A program made the translations under genes and the position numbers. 64,000 nucleotides of DNA, taken from Thalassia testudinum (lineage: Eukaryota; Streptophyta; Magnoliopsida; Alismatales; Hydrocharitaceae). Location of the stretch: positions 55,791,501 to 55,855,500 of the forward strand of contig JAZHRO010000012.1 in assembly GCA_037157565.1 (NCBI GenBank). The letters run 5' to 3'. Positions within the stretch are counted from its first letter, which is position 1. Each line of letters begins with the position of its first letter. Under the pieces are notes generated by a model that saw only the letters and a program-made list of their open reading frames with translations, made no database searches and was not told the DNA's origin. This document shows, in pieces, positions 44,425-55,418 of the stretch.

Positions 44425-45574
44425 ATGCCTCGTCGCGGGACTGGCGAGACTGGCCGCGGGCACGGCTGAGGACGAGGTCGGCGAGGTGGGCGTGCTGTTG
44501 CCGACGCCTCAGTGGATCAGCCACTACTCCCGGGTGTCCTGGCCCAGGCCCTTGCCTAACTGATACGGGATATTGTGTGAGAGGAGCTCCACCCACCACC
44601 CCGAGCGCCTCCCCCTGGGGCTGCGGAGGGGGAGTCCTTTATGGGACCACCCGACGGACGCGGCGCTAGACACGGGGGAGGGGATGGGCAGCCGCCGCCC
44701 CCACCTTCCTCCGACACTTCTGTGCACGAGGCACCTTTGCCTGGAGGAGCACCAGCATCCCCACTGCAGCGCCACTCCGAGCTCTTCGGAAAGTTCTGGA
44801 AGCTGAAGCCCCCCTCCTTCAAGGGGGATGAGGACCCGACTGAGGCAGAGGACTGGCTCGAGCAGCTGGAGAAGATTTTCGACACCCTTCGCCCCCCTGG
44901 TGGAGTGCCGCGTGGCCTTTGCCACGTACCAGCTGGAGAGTGCTGCACACAGGTGGTGGAGGGCGGTCTGGGGACAGGAGAGGGACGAGCCGACCTGGGA
45001 TCGGTTCGTCGCCCTCTTCTGCGAGCAGTACTTTCCCTAGACGTGGCAGGACCAGAGGAGGCGGGAGTTCCACATTCTCCGCCAAGGGACGATGACCGTG
45101 AGCGCGTATTGCACGCGTTTCCTGGAGCTGTCCCGCTTTGCAGCGACAGCGGTAGCCACTGAGGAGGAGCGCCTTTGGAGGTTCACCGAGGGGCTCCGGC
45201 CTATGATTTGGGGGTATGTCAAACCTCTGAAGCTTCCTATGTTTTCGAGGGTGGTGGAGGCAGCCATGACTTACGAGGAGACCAACCCGTCCGCGCGAGA
45301 CACTGACGGCGGGCGGAAGAGGCCCTTCCAGCCAGACTTTTCACAGGGCCGGCGAGAGAGGAGACACATGGCGTCCGCAGGAGAGCCGTCACGTTTTACA
45401 GGGCCATCAGTGGCCTTTGGGGGCCCTCGACAGGGGCCAGTTGCCAGCACCGGACCCCCGCCCAGCCGACAACAGGGACCCACTGAGGGCGGGAGTCGGG
45501 TTCCCCTCTGTTACCAGTGTGGCCAGCTGGGCCACATCAGGAGGGACTGCCCGTCTAGGGCAGGAGGTCGGTAG
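44425..45574 (+). pseudogene. Element E gag
   Basis: Starts MPRRGTGETGRGHG at the ATG at 44425, directly after the acceptor-like TCCTTACAG. The capsid region (KLKPPSFKGDEDPTEAEDW, then AFATYQLESAAHRWWRAVWG after a frameshift near 44900) binds and encloses the RNA. The zinc knuckle CYQCGQLGHIRRDC (45508-45550) is intact. Stops: TGA after GRGHG, TAA in LA*LIRD, TGA in IV*EEL, TAG after YFP, and TAG after AGGR at 45574. Gag and protease share one frame, as usual in chromoviruses. Confidence 0.9.
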
Positions 45575-46021
45575 ATGCTTCCAGCACAGAGCACTGGAGG
45601 ACGTGCAGGAGGCCGCGGTTCGCAGGCGCGAGGAGGAGGACGGCAGTCGCAAGGAGGGTACCGGCCAGCACTTACCCGTCCGACGCAGAGTGTGGCTGCT
45701 TCGTCCGCACTTAGAGCTGAGGGGCGTATCGACGCCCTGACACACAGGGATGCCAGAGCTTCGGGCTCGGTAGTGGCAGGTATGGTTTCAGTTTCCGGTA
45801 GACTCGTTTACACACTTTTCGATTCCGGCGCTACGCACTCGTTTGTCGCAGCCAGTTTCGCAGTTAGTTTGGGCCAGGATTATATGTTGTTAGAAAATCC
45901 GTTAGTAATCGGAGGCCCGAGTGGTTAGCTGTTTGTAGCTGAGGAGGTGTATACGGATTGCGAGGTCAGCGTCGGGGGACATAGCCTGCCAGCTGACCTG
46001 ATTATGATACAGATGGAGGAC
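45575..46021 (+). pseudogene. Element E protease, first part
   Basis: Contains RLVYTLFDSGATHSFVAA with the catalytic Asp at 45821-45823 and an intact D-S-G-A turn. A TAG near 45927 (expected Gln, GGPSGQLFVAEE) breaks it. It reads on to MED at 46021, where the 600-bp solo LTR is inserted. Removing the insert restores MED joined to FGVILGMDWL. Confidence 0.9.
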
Positions 46022-46621
46022 TGATTAATTGAATTCTCACTCGGCCGTCTTTATTCAAGGATGCCCAGGAATTCTCAATGTCATGTTCTCGATGTCAGTC
46101 ACTCGGGAACATAACTAAGAGAGACATGATGCCCCTAAACCCTATTCTTCCTATAGAAATTTTTGATGTTTGGGGAATCGATTTCATGGGACCCTTTGTC
46201 CCTTCATTTGGACATCAGTACATTCTTGTTGCTGTTGATTATGTGTCCAAATGGATTGAGGCAATTCCCACCCGAACCAATGACCACAAGGTGGTCATCA
46301 ATTATCATCCTGGCCCTTGATCTTCTAGGGTTCCCGGGTCACTATATGATGCTACGGATGCCTGATTAGGGCGATCTTGGAGTCATTGAACTCCAATCGT
46401 CACCCTGATCACATCCATACGGTTGGATCTTTGATCCGAGGCCCCAAAAAATGTTTGCCCTGTCCAAGCACATAAAAGGAGACAATTAACCTCCATTTTA
46501 TTCAAACTATTCTAAATGCAAGATGATGCATGTAATGCAATATTTATATCATGAAATGCAATCCTATGCTTAAGAACATGCATAAATAGATATCTTAAGT
46601 AGTGTAAATGTGTTTACATTA
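46022..46621 (-). mobile_element. 600-bp solo LTR carrying an antisense integrase fragment
   Basis: Flanked by the perfect target duplication AGGAC (46017-46021 and 46622-46626). On the minus strand it runs from TAATGTAAACACATTTAC (TG mutated to TA) to TTAATCA, so it has LTR-like ends. The right ~300 bp (46315-46621) is homologous to the start of the element C LTR (10855 to about 10550). The left ~260 bp (46040-46303) encodes, on the opposite (plus) strand, part of an Athila-type integrase: [44 protein letters not shown]. It looks like a solo LTR of a relative of C whose LTR captured an antisense integrase piece. Confidence 0.8.
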
Positions 46622-48030
46622 AGGACTTTGGCGTAATTCTGGGGATGGACTGGCTGTCCGCTTATCACGCCTTGGTAGACTGTTTTGAGGGGAAGATTGT
46701 CTTCTCCATGCCGGAGTTGCCTTCTTTCGAGTTTCACGGACAGCCAGTGGACGGAGGCTTTAGGTGCATTTCGACACTTCGGGCGGCGAGACTTTTGAGC
46801 CAGGGATGTGAGGGCTTCCTAGCTTGTGTGGTGGCAGAGCCCAGCCCTGTGGCAGACTTCCAGAGCATCCCGGTGGTCAGAGAGTACCCTGACGTGTTTC
46901 CAGACGAGTTACCAGGACTACCGCCCGAGCGCGAGATCGAGTTTGAGATCTCGCTAGTACCAGGGACTAGCCCTATCTCCACCACGCCATATAGGATGGC
47001 ATCGCTTGAGCTACGAGAGCTCAAGTCTCAGTTGCAGGACCTTTGGGGAAGGGTTTCGTGAGGCCTAGTGCGTCTCCCTCAGGAGCCCTGGTACTGTTTG
47101 TGAAGATGAAGGATGGTACCCTACGCCTTTATGTGGACTACCGACAGCTGAATAGGGTCACCATCAAGAACAGATATCCGCTGCCGAGGATCGACGACTT
47201 GTTTGACCAGTTGCAGGGTGCCACGGTGTTCTCCAAGATCGACTTGAGGTCTAGATACCACCAGTTGAGGATCAGGGAGGCAGACGTCTCCAAGACAGCT
47301 TTCCGCACTCGGTACGGACACTACGAGTTTTTGGTCATGCCGTTTGGGCTGACCAATGCCCCCACTGCTTTCATGGACCTGATGAACCGGGTGTTTAGAC
47401 TGTACTTGGACCAGTTCGTTGTGGTATTCATTGATGATGTACTCATCTATTCTCGAGATTGGACGCAGTACGGACAGCACTTGCGGATGGTTCTGGACAC
47501 ACTGAGACGACGTAGGCTGTACGCCAAATACAGCAAGTGCGAGTTCTGGTTGAGGGAGGTGACCTTTTTAGGTCATGTGATCTCTGGAGACGGCTTGGCG
47601 GTGGACCCAGCCAACATTGAGGCAGTGCTCAGGTGGGAGAGACCGCGTTCAGTCACTGAGATTCGCAGTTTCCTGGGACTGGCAGGCTACTACAGACGAT
47701 TCATCAGAGGTTTTTCACAGATCGCGCGTCCTATGACACAGCTGACCCGGAAGGACGTGCCTTTCACTTGGACATATGCCTGTGAGGCGTGTTTTCAGGA
47801 GCTGAAGGAGAGGTTGACCTCGGCTCCCGTGCTCACCATCCCTAACAGTAGTGACGGGTTCGTTGTGTACACGGACGCCTCCTTGCAGGGGTTAGGAGGT
47901 GAGCTCATGCAGAGGGGTCACGTTGTCGCTTACGTTTTGCAGCAACTGAAGCCCCATGAGCATACCTAACCTACCCACGACCTGGAGTTGGCAGCTGTCG
48001 TCTTCGCGCTGAAGACCTGGAGGCACTACT
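46622..48030 (+). pseudogene. Element E protease end, reverse transcriptase and RNase H start
   Basis: ILGMDWLSAYHALVDCFEG ends the protease. The linker (ELPGLPPEREIEFEISLVP) leads to reverse transcriptase with a 1-nt frameshift near 47040. Motifs: [45 protein letters not shown], catalytic [13 protein letters not shown] (47424 onward), [14 protein letters not shown]. RNase H starts [16 protein letters not shown] stop falls at 47969 (HEHT*PTHD). The RNase H domain is cut at HYL by element I at 48031. Between 47043 and 47969 the frame is fully open. Confidence 0.92.
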
Positions 48031-49767
48031 TGTTGGTGCTAGAGCACCACGATCATTTGTTTTGATGATAACAAAACACGTGTCATTTAATATTTGCGCT
48101 TTGAGTCCTAGATTTCAGGTCAATCGCAAATGGATACGTGATTAGACGGAGTTCGAGCTCGCATCCAGGATGGATTGGACGAGCTTGATGGAAAACAGAA
48201 GAGATTCGCGAGGAGCGATAGATTAAAGATGGAAGGAAATGAAGAATAGGATAGATTTCCTTCTCTTGTACTTGTTGTATTTTTCATTTCTTTTGTTGCT
48301 CTTTATTTCCTTAGAAAATTATGTTAAAGAGCCTCAAAGTACCCTAACAGTAGTCCTAGGAACACCTGCACAACCCTAGGATACTTAGGTTTTCTGTAGA
48401 GAACTTAGAAAACCAATAGAGGGTTTAAACAGCACTTCCAGACGTCTAATTCCAAAATCAGACGTCTGATAAAGTATTTTAAGACGTCTGACTGTTGTTT
48501 CAGACGTCTGATAACTATTAGGCTAGATATAGTTAGTTCTGTCTGATGAAATCAGACGTCCAGACCTTAGACCAGACGTCTGATGGATTTGCCAGACGTC
48601 CAATTAGTGGACCGTTGGCTGGCTTAGCATACACTCAAGAATATGACCGTTAGAGCCTTATCAGACGTCCATAGGACTGTTCAGACGTCTGATAATTGAC
48701 CGTTTTTCCTCGGCTGACCCAAAATCTCTTCTCAGAGATTTTCTAGCCGTTGCAACGTTTGGAAATCCATTCCCACAGAAAAAGTAGGTTTCCAGATGTC
48801 CAGACATAGTGCCAGACGTCCAGACATAGTGCCAGACGTCCTGTATGTCGTCTGATGGACTTACGCAAAAACCCTATTTAGATCTGATCCAAGTCAGGAA
48901 GAGACCCGCCCAAAATCAGACGTCTGACCTTTAAATCAGACGTCTTAAAGTGGTCTTCCAGACATCTGATTCAAGAATTAGACGTCTGATAAGCCTGTCA
49001 GAGCAATGATTGTTCCTGATTTCGGGCTGATTCTCTTGGGTTTTGTTCCCAACGGCTATAGAACCTTTCCTAAGCCTTCCAAAGCCTTCCTAAGGCCTCT
49101 ATAAATAGAGGGGAGCCTTTGACACACCAAAACACACAAACACACACCAAGAGAAACACAAGACACACTTAAGCAACATAGTTCCACTCTCTTGTGTCCT
49201 AGCTAGCTCTTGCTCTCCAAGCTCAAGCTCCATTCTCTTGAGAGCATCAAGCTTCACGCACCCGCTCTCCCGCCGTTGTCTACGAGAGCGACGTTGCGAC
49301 ATCGCGTGGCACACGCACCGTGTCATCAACTCGACGCACTCCTTGCAAAGGGGAGTTTCCTATTTCCTATAGAAGCTAGGTTTAAATTCCTTTGTTGGCT
49401 CTATAGGATTACTTGTTTTATTTTATCTTTGTCTTTTGGTTGGGTATTCGATTTACGAATTCCCGTCTCCTTCGTGGGACAAAATCCTTCTCGTGGAGAG
49501 AAGGGGTTGAGGAACGCTACCCTCGTACTAGTAGCGTGGTTGTACTAAGGTTGAATCACCCTCGTTTTAAAGTGATTCGGTTAGTGGATTTGATCAACTA
49601 GGTTGATCGGAAAATCCTAACTCGAGAGGGTTAGGTGGTGGTTTTCACCCGGTTTGGGTTTCGACCTAAAAATCTTTGTGTATTTGTGTGGTTGTCTATT
49701 CTGTGATATTGTTTATATTTATTTCCGCATTTTATTACGTCACCCCTCTTCGAAGGGAAAAACCACA
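48031..49767 (+). repeat. Element I 5' LTR
   Basis: 1737 bp, TGTTGGTGCT to AACCACA. Many CAGACGTCTG-type motifs at 48438-48990, including a short tandem of CCAGACATAGTGCCAGACGTC near 48803-48840. TATA box TATAAATA at 49100-49107. It retains the ~345-bp U5 segment (about 49396-49748) missing from element D. Confidence 0.93.
49100..49107 (+). promoter_or_regulatory. TATA box of element I 5' LTR
   Basis: TATAAATA in the context CCTCTATAAATAGAGGGG, as in element D. Confidence 0.8.
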
Positions 49768-49769
49768 TT

Positions 49770-49781
49770 TGGTATCAGAGC
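49770..49781 (+). other. Primer binding site, element I
   Basis: TGGTATCAGAGC, complementary to initiator-methionine tRNA, two bases after the LTR. Confidence 0.92.
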
Positions 49782-49821
49782 AGGTTCTTGCGAGTTCGGA
49801 GTAACACCCGGCAAGAAGATC

Positions 49822-51552
49822 ATGGAGGGAAGCTGTTCCACAAGCAGGATTTCCAGGGGGCAATCCACAACCCGTCTGCCGTTCTTCGACGGGAGTAACT
49901 ACCCCTACTGGAAGTTGCGGATGAAGACCTGGCTTCAAGCCACCGACTTCACGATCTGGGCCAGATGCGAGACGCCATTTGAGATCCCAGAAAAACCCGC
50001 GGGAGGCTACTCGCAGCAACAAATCCGTGAGCTCTCTTTAAAATCAAAGACCATGAACGCCCTTTACTGCGCGCTCAGCTCGGAGGAGTTCAACAGAATC
50101 TCGCAATGCGCCACCGCATACGAGATCTGGCACACACTTGAGGTAACTCACGAAGGTACCTCTAAGGTAAAAACTTCTAAACTCAATTTACTTTCACAAG
50201 AATTTGAGGCTTTTTCTATGAAATCTAACGAAACTTTAAGTGAGATGAACACTAGGTTCACTCTCATAGTAAATAATTTAAAAGCTTTAGGGAAGACCTT
50301 CATCAAGGGGGAGCTTCAAGGGAAGCTTCTTCGTTCCCTTGGACCGGAGTGGGAACAGAAAGTCACCGCCATCGAGGAGGCGAACGAAGTAGAGGAGCTC
50401 AACATAGAAGATCTCCTAGGCAATCTAATGGCCTACGAGACAAAGTTAAAGCAGAAGAAGAAGGATACACCGGAGCCAAAACTGAAGAAGACTCTCACCT
50501 TCAGAGCCGCGTCGGATAGCGAGGTAAGTTCCGACGACGAAGACTTTAGAATTTTACTTAAAAATTTTTCCAAGTTTTGTAGGGAATTAAAGAAAGAGAA
50601 AAAGGAGAAGAAGGAAAGCCCGAGACGTTGCTACCACTGCAACGAGAAAGGGCACCTACGACCAGAGTGCCCTCTTCTAAAAAAGGAGAAGAAAAAGGAA
50701 AAGGAAAAGAAATCTAAGAAGAAGGCGTTCCAAGCCACTTGGGACGATTCCAGCTCGGAGGAAGAAGAAGAAAAAGAAGAAACCGCTTGCTTTGGTTTTA
50801 TGGCCAGAGGAAGCAACAGCGACAGCGAAAGCGGAAGCGACGACTCCGACAACGAGGTAAATTTCGATTTACAAGAAGCTTTTAATGAACTATTTGAGAT
50901 TAGTAAATCACTAAAAATAGAAAATAAAAGCATGAAAAAGAATCTTAGCTTTCTTAAAAATGAAAATGATAAGTTAGAAAAACAACTTAAGGACATAGAA
51001 GCTAGTCCTAAAAATGATAACCTATTATTATAAAATCATAACCTCATCAATGAAAATAATAAATTGATTGAGGAAAATGTTAGTTTAAAAATAGAAATTT
51101 CTGATTTAAAGACTAAGATGGATATTATAGAAAAAGAAATCGCATGTCTTAGGGAAAACTCCAACAAATTAATCAATAAAGTAGATAATTTTTATAGCCC
51201 TAAGGTTGAGAAAGGATCTCCATCAAGGAGACTCGCTAACAGATCCGGATCCAAGTCCACTTGGATACCGAAAAAAGAATTAAAATCTTATTTTGTATGG
51301 TTGAGGGATAATTACAACACAAAGGACTGGACCTAAAAGCTCAAGTCTGGTCAACTCAAGTTGGGAGAACCAAGGAGTAGACTAAGGAGGAGAACAAGAA
51401 GACCGACGAGACGGCGAACAAACGACGGACCCGTCGCACGTCGACCACCAGATTGGAGACTGACGCCAATGCCCGGGCCTCCAAGCTACGGATGGGAGCC
51501 CCATCCGATGTGGCATCCACCACCATTTGGGCCATTTTACTGGCCATGGTAG
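49822..51552 (+). pseudogene. Gag of element I, full length with two nonsense codons
   Basis: Starts MEGSCSTSR. Order: N-terminal DUF4219/UBN2-type gag domains (about residues 10-230; FFDGSNYPYWKLRMKTWL, FNRISQCATAYEIWHTL, FTLIVNNLKALGKTF, LLRSLGPEWEQKVTAIEE), zinc knuckle CYHCNEKGHLRPEC (50629-50670), Lys-rich stretch, acidic Ser/Glu stretch, long predicted coiled coil, Arg-rich tail, and Pro/Trp-rich end GPFYWPW. Two stops interrupt one open frame: TAA at 51031-51033 (Glu in element D) and TAA at 51334-51336 (Tyr in D). The first part alone would give a 403-residue protein that keeps the knuckle, so partial function is conceivable. Confidence 0.88.
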
Positions 51553-51598
51553 GTGAGGTAAAAATCATTTACCCTATCTTTTTTATCATAAGCATTTA

Positions 51599-51882
51599 GA
51601 TAGGGGGAGCAAAAAATTATAAGCTAATTGTCAATTTTTAAGGGGGAGATATAAGGTAGCTAAATTTCCTTTAGAAAGGGGGAGAAAAATAATAGCTATC
51701 TTGTTGTTATAAAAAAGGGGGAGGACATTACCTTTGTTAAAAGAAATTCATAGAAGAGCATGTTTTAAGGGAGAGTTATAGAAAATTTAAAATCAATCAA
51801 ACCTTTTTGATAATGTCAAAAATGGGGAGGATTTTTTTTGCATTATTATTTATGGTTTTGTCATCATCAAAAAGGGGAAGAT
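51599..51882 (+). repeat. Array of polypurine-tract-like motifs, element I
   Basis: Seven G-rich purine motifs at about 51602, 51640, 51677, 51717, 51768, 51823 and 51871, in the same order as in element D. Several are weakened (AAGGGAGAG, AATGGGGAGG). The last one abuts the 3' LTR. Confidence 0.85.
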
Positions 51883-53567
51883 TGTTGGTGATAGAGCACC
51901 ACGATCATTTGTTTTGATGATAACAAAACACGTGTCATTTAATATTTACGCTTTGAGTCCTAGATTTCAGGTCAATCGCAAATGGATATGTGATTAGACG
52001 GAGTTCGAGCTCGCATCCAGGATGGATTGGACGAGCTTGATGGAAAACAGAAGAGATTCGCGAGGAGCGATAGATTAAAGATGGAAGGAAATGAAGAATA
52101 TGATAGATTTCCTTCTCTTGTACTTGTTGTATTTTTCGTTTCTTTTGTTGCTCTTTATTTCCTTAGAAAATTATGTTAAAGAGCTTCAAAGTACCCTAAC
52201 AGTAGTCCTAGGAACACCTGCACAACCCTAGGATACTTAGGTTTTCTGTAGAGAACTTAGAAAACCAATATAGGGTTTAAACAGCACTTCCAGACGTCTA
52301 ATTCCAAAATCAGACGTCTGATAAAGTATTTTAAGACGTCTGACTGTTGTTTCAGACGTCTGATAACTATTAGGCTGGACATAGTTAGTTCTGTCTGATG
52401 AAATCAGACGTCCAGACTTTAGACCAGACGTCTTAGGAGACGTCTGATGGATTTGCCAAACGTCCAATTAGTGGACCGTTGGCTGGCTTAGCATACACTC
52501 AAGAATATGACCGTTAGAGCCTTATCAGACGTCCATAGGACTGTTCAGACGTCTGATAATTGACCGTTTTGCCTCGGCTGACCCAAAATCTCTTCTCAGA
52601 GATTTTCTAGCCGTTGCAACGTTTGGAAATCCATTCCCACAGAAAAAGTAGGTTACCAGACGTCCAGACATAGTGCCAGACGTCTGACCTTTAAATCAGG
52701 AAGAGACCCGCCCAAAATCAGACGTCTGACCTTTAAATCAGACGTCTTAAAGTGGTCTTCCAGACGTCTGATTCATGAATTAGACGTCTGATAAGCTTGT
52801 TAGAGCAATGATTGTTCCTGATTTCGGGCTGATTCTCTTGGGTTTGTTCCCAATGGCTATAGAACCTTTCCTAAGCCTTCCAAAGCCTTCCTAAGGCCTC
52901 TATAAATAGAGGGGAGCCTTTTACACACCAAAACACACAAACACACACCAAGAGAAACACAAGACACACTTAAGCAACATAGTTCCACTCTCTTGTGTCC
53001 TAGCTAGCTCTTGCTCTCCAAGCTCAAGCTCCATTCTCTTGAGAGCATCAAGCTTCGCGCACCCGCTCTCCCGCCATTGTCTACGAGAGCGACGTTGCGC
53101 CATCGCGTGGCACACGCACCGCGTCATCAACTTGACGCACTCCTTGCAAAGGGGAGTTTCTTATTTCTTATAGAAGCTAGGTTTAAATTCCTTTGTTGGC
53201 TCTATAGGATTACATGTTTTATTTTATCTTTGTCTTTTGGTTGGGTATTCGCTTTGCGAATTCCCGTCTCCTTTGTGGGACAAATCCTTCTCGTGGAGAG
53301 AGGGGGTTGAGGAACGCTACCCTCGTACTAGTAGCGTGGTTGTACTAAGGTTGAATCACCCTCGTTTTAAAGTGATTCGGTTAGTGGATTTGATCAACTA
53401 GGTTGATCGGAAAATCCTAACTCGAGAGGGTTAGGTGGTGGTTTTCACCCGATTTGGGTTTCCACCTTTAAATCTTTGTGTATTTGTGTGGTTGTCTATT
53501 TTGTGATATTGTTTATATTTATTTTCGCATTTTATTACGTCACCCCTCTTCGAAGGGAAAAACTACA
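51883..53567 (+). repeat. Element I 3' LTR
   Basis: 1685 bp, TGTTGGTGAT to AACTACA. TATA box at 52901-52908. Compared with the 5' LTR it lacks part of the 48800-48890 region and otherwise matches closely. Confidence 0.92.
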
Positions 53568-55334
53568 CTACTTGTATTGTGAGACTTTCGAGATTTTCAC
53601 AGATCACAAGAGCCTTTGATACCTTTTTAATCAGAAGGAGCTCAACATGAGACAGAGACGTTGGTTGGAGCTCCTGAAAGACTACGACTGCAGCATCTCC
53701 TACCACTCGGGAAAGGCTAATGTGGTGGCTGACGCCTTGAGCCATAAGGCGCCTGCACACTTGGCCAGTTTACAGTTACAGAGTTGGAGCCTTTTGGAGG
53801 AGGTGGGCAGTTGGCGACCCCCAGAGTTACGGGGGTACTGTGGGGCAGTGACGGTGATACGACAGACTAGGCCAGAGTTGATAGACCGCATCATCACAGG
53901 ACAGATGGCCGATCCGTACTTGCAGTCCTTGCGTGAAAGAGTACTGTCGGGAGACCTAGGGGACTTCTCTTTCACAGACCAGGTGCTGTGCCTGAGGGGA
54001 CGGTTGTGCGTTCCCAGAGACGAGGAGCTGTTGAGAGAGCTCCTGACTGAGGCACACGGTTCCAGATTCACCATACATCCCGGAAACACGAAGACTTATC
54101 ACGACTTGAGACGCGAGTTTTGGTGGAGGAGGATGAAGCGGGATGTGGGTGAATTCGTGCAGTAGTGCTTAGTGTGCCAGCAGGTGAAACCCGAGCATCA
54201 GAGGCCTGCAGGGCCGCTACAGCCGCTTCCAGTGCCAGAGTGGAAGTGGGAGAGCATCACCATGGACTTGGTGGTGGGCTTACCTGTTACCTAGCGAGGA
54301 CACGATGCTGTCTGGGTAATTGTGGATAGACTGATGAAGATGGCACGATTCTTGTCGATCCGAGTCACTTTGGGACCAGCACAGTTGGCAGAGAGCTATA
54401 TCCGCGACGTGGTACGACTACATGGAGTTCCGCAGGAGATCGTATCCGACCGGGATACCCACTTTACGTCCCAGTTTTAGGCTGAGTTTCAGCAGGCCCT
54501 GGGGACGCGGTTGAGGTTTAGTATAGCTTACCACCCCCAGACGGACGGACAGTCTGAGCGCACGATACAGACACTTGAGGACCTTTGCGTGCCTGTGTAC
54601 TGGACTGGAGGGGCTCTTGGGAGGAGCACCTGCCCCTGGCGGAGTTTGCATACAACAACAGTTATCACTCGAGCATCGGCATGGCTCCCTACGAGGCTCT
54701 GTACGGACGGAGGTGTATGGCACCTTTGAGTTGGGTTGAGGTGGGGACCAAGTGGGAGGTTGGCCCCAGGTTGATCCGGTAGAGTCAGGAGGTAGTCGAG
54801 CAGATCCATAGGCGACTCTACATTGTCAGGAGCAGACAGAAGAGCTACGCGGATCGGAAACGCAGAGAGGTGCAGTTTGAGGTTGGGGACCACGTCTTCC
54901 TTCGTGTTTCGCCCATGAAGGGCCTGCAGCGGTTTGGGGTGAGAGGGAAGCTCGCGCCGAGGTTTGTGGGGCCCTTTGAGGTCCTGGAGCGGGTTGGACC
55001 CGTTGCTTACAGACTTGCCCTCCCTCCGCAGCTTTCTGGTGTGCACGACGTGTTCCACGTGTCCAACCTCAGGAAGTACATAGCCGATCCCAGTCACGTA
55101 CTGAGTCACGAGAGAGTCGATGTGGGCGACGACCTGACCTACCCTGAGCGGCCAGTGCAGATTCTTGACCGAGCCGTCCACAATTTGAGACGAAAGCAAG
55201 TACCCCTGGTGAAGGTTTTGTGGAGGAGCCAGCGGTACGAGGAGGCTACCTGGGAGCCTGAGGCGGCAATGCGGGAGCAGTACCCGGAACTCTTCGCGGG
55301 TATGTCTTTTCGGACCGGCTTCGGTCCTCTTTGA
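53568..55334 (+). pseudogene. Element E RNase H end, integrase and chromodomain
   Basis: Resumes after element I with YCETFEIFTDHKSL and continues through [18 protein letters not shown]. Integrase: zinc-binding HPGNTKTYHDLRREFWW with CLVCQQ, core Asp in [10 protein letters not shown], second Asp in VSDRDTHFTSQ, Glu in [15 protein letters not shown]. The C-terminal part ([20 protein letters not shown]) leads to the chromodomain (about 55133-55292; [38 protein letters not shown]), ending SFRTGFGPL. Stops: TGA near 53618, TAG near 54164, 54292 and 54478, and TAG at 54780-54782. A frameshift lies near 54585. From 54783 to the end the frame is open. Confidence 0.92.
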
Positions 55335-55418
55335 GTTTGTTATGGTTATAATGGCGTTTTTCCCGCACCCTAGTTAGCGCAAGTTTCGGGGACGAAACTT
55401 TCTTTGAGTTTGTTATAT
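55335..55418 (+). other. Element E 3' untranslated stretch and polypurine tract
   Basis: Contains TTTCGGGGACGAAACTTTC, the usual chromovirus polypurine region. Element F has the same arrangement in reverse at 27754-27790. Confidence 0.7.

Larger units (their letters stand above)
48031..53567 (+). mobile_element. Element I: gag-only Sirevirus-like Ty1/copia retrotransposon
   Basis: Complete element with LTRs 48031-49767 and 51883-53567 and the perfect target duplication CTACT (48026-48030 and 53568-53572), inserted in the RNase H of element E. The 2.1-kb internal region holds a longer gag than element D, including a zinc knuckle, but no pol domains. It has the repeated polypurine tracts and palindrome-rich LTRs of Sireviruses. 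LTRs differ at about 2 percent in a 300-bp sample, so I is younger than E, as the nesting requires. Confidence 0.93.

Noticed and set aside
48803..48840. Short tandem repeat that might be a separate array
   Set aside because: Only two copies of a ~20-bp unit; part of the palindrome-rich U3, not an independent array.
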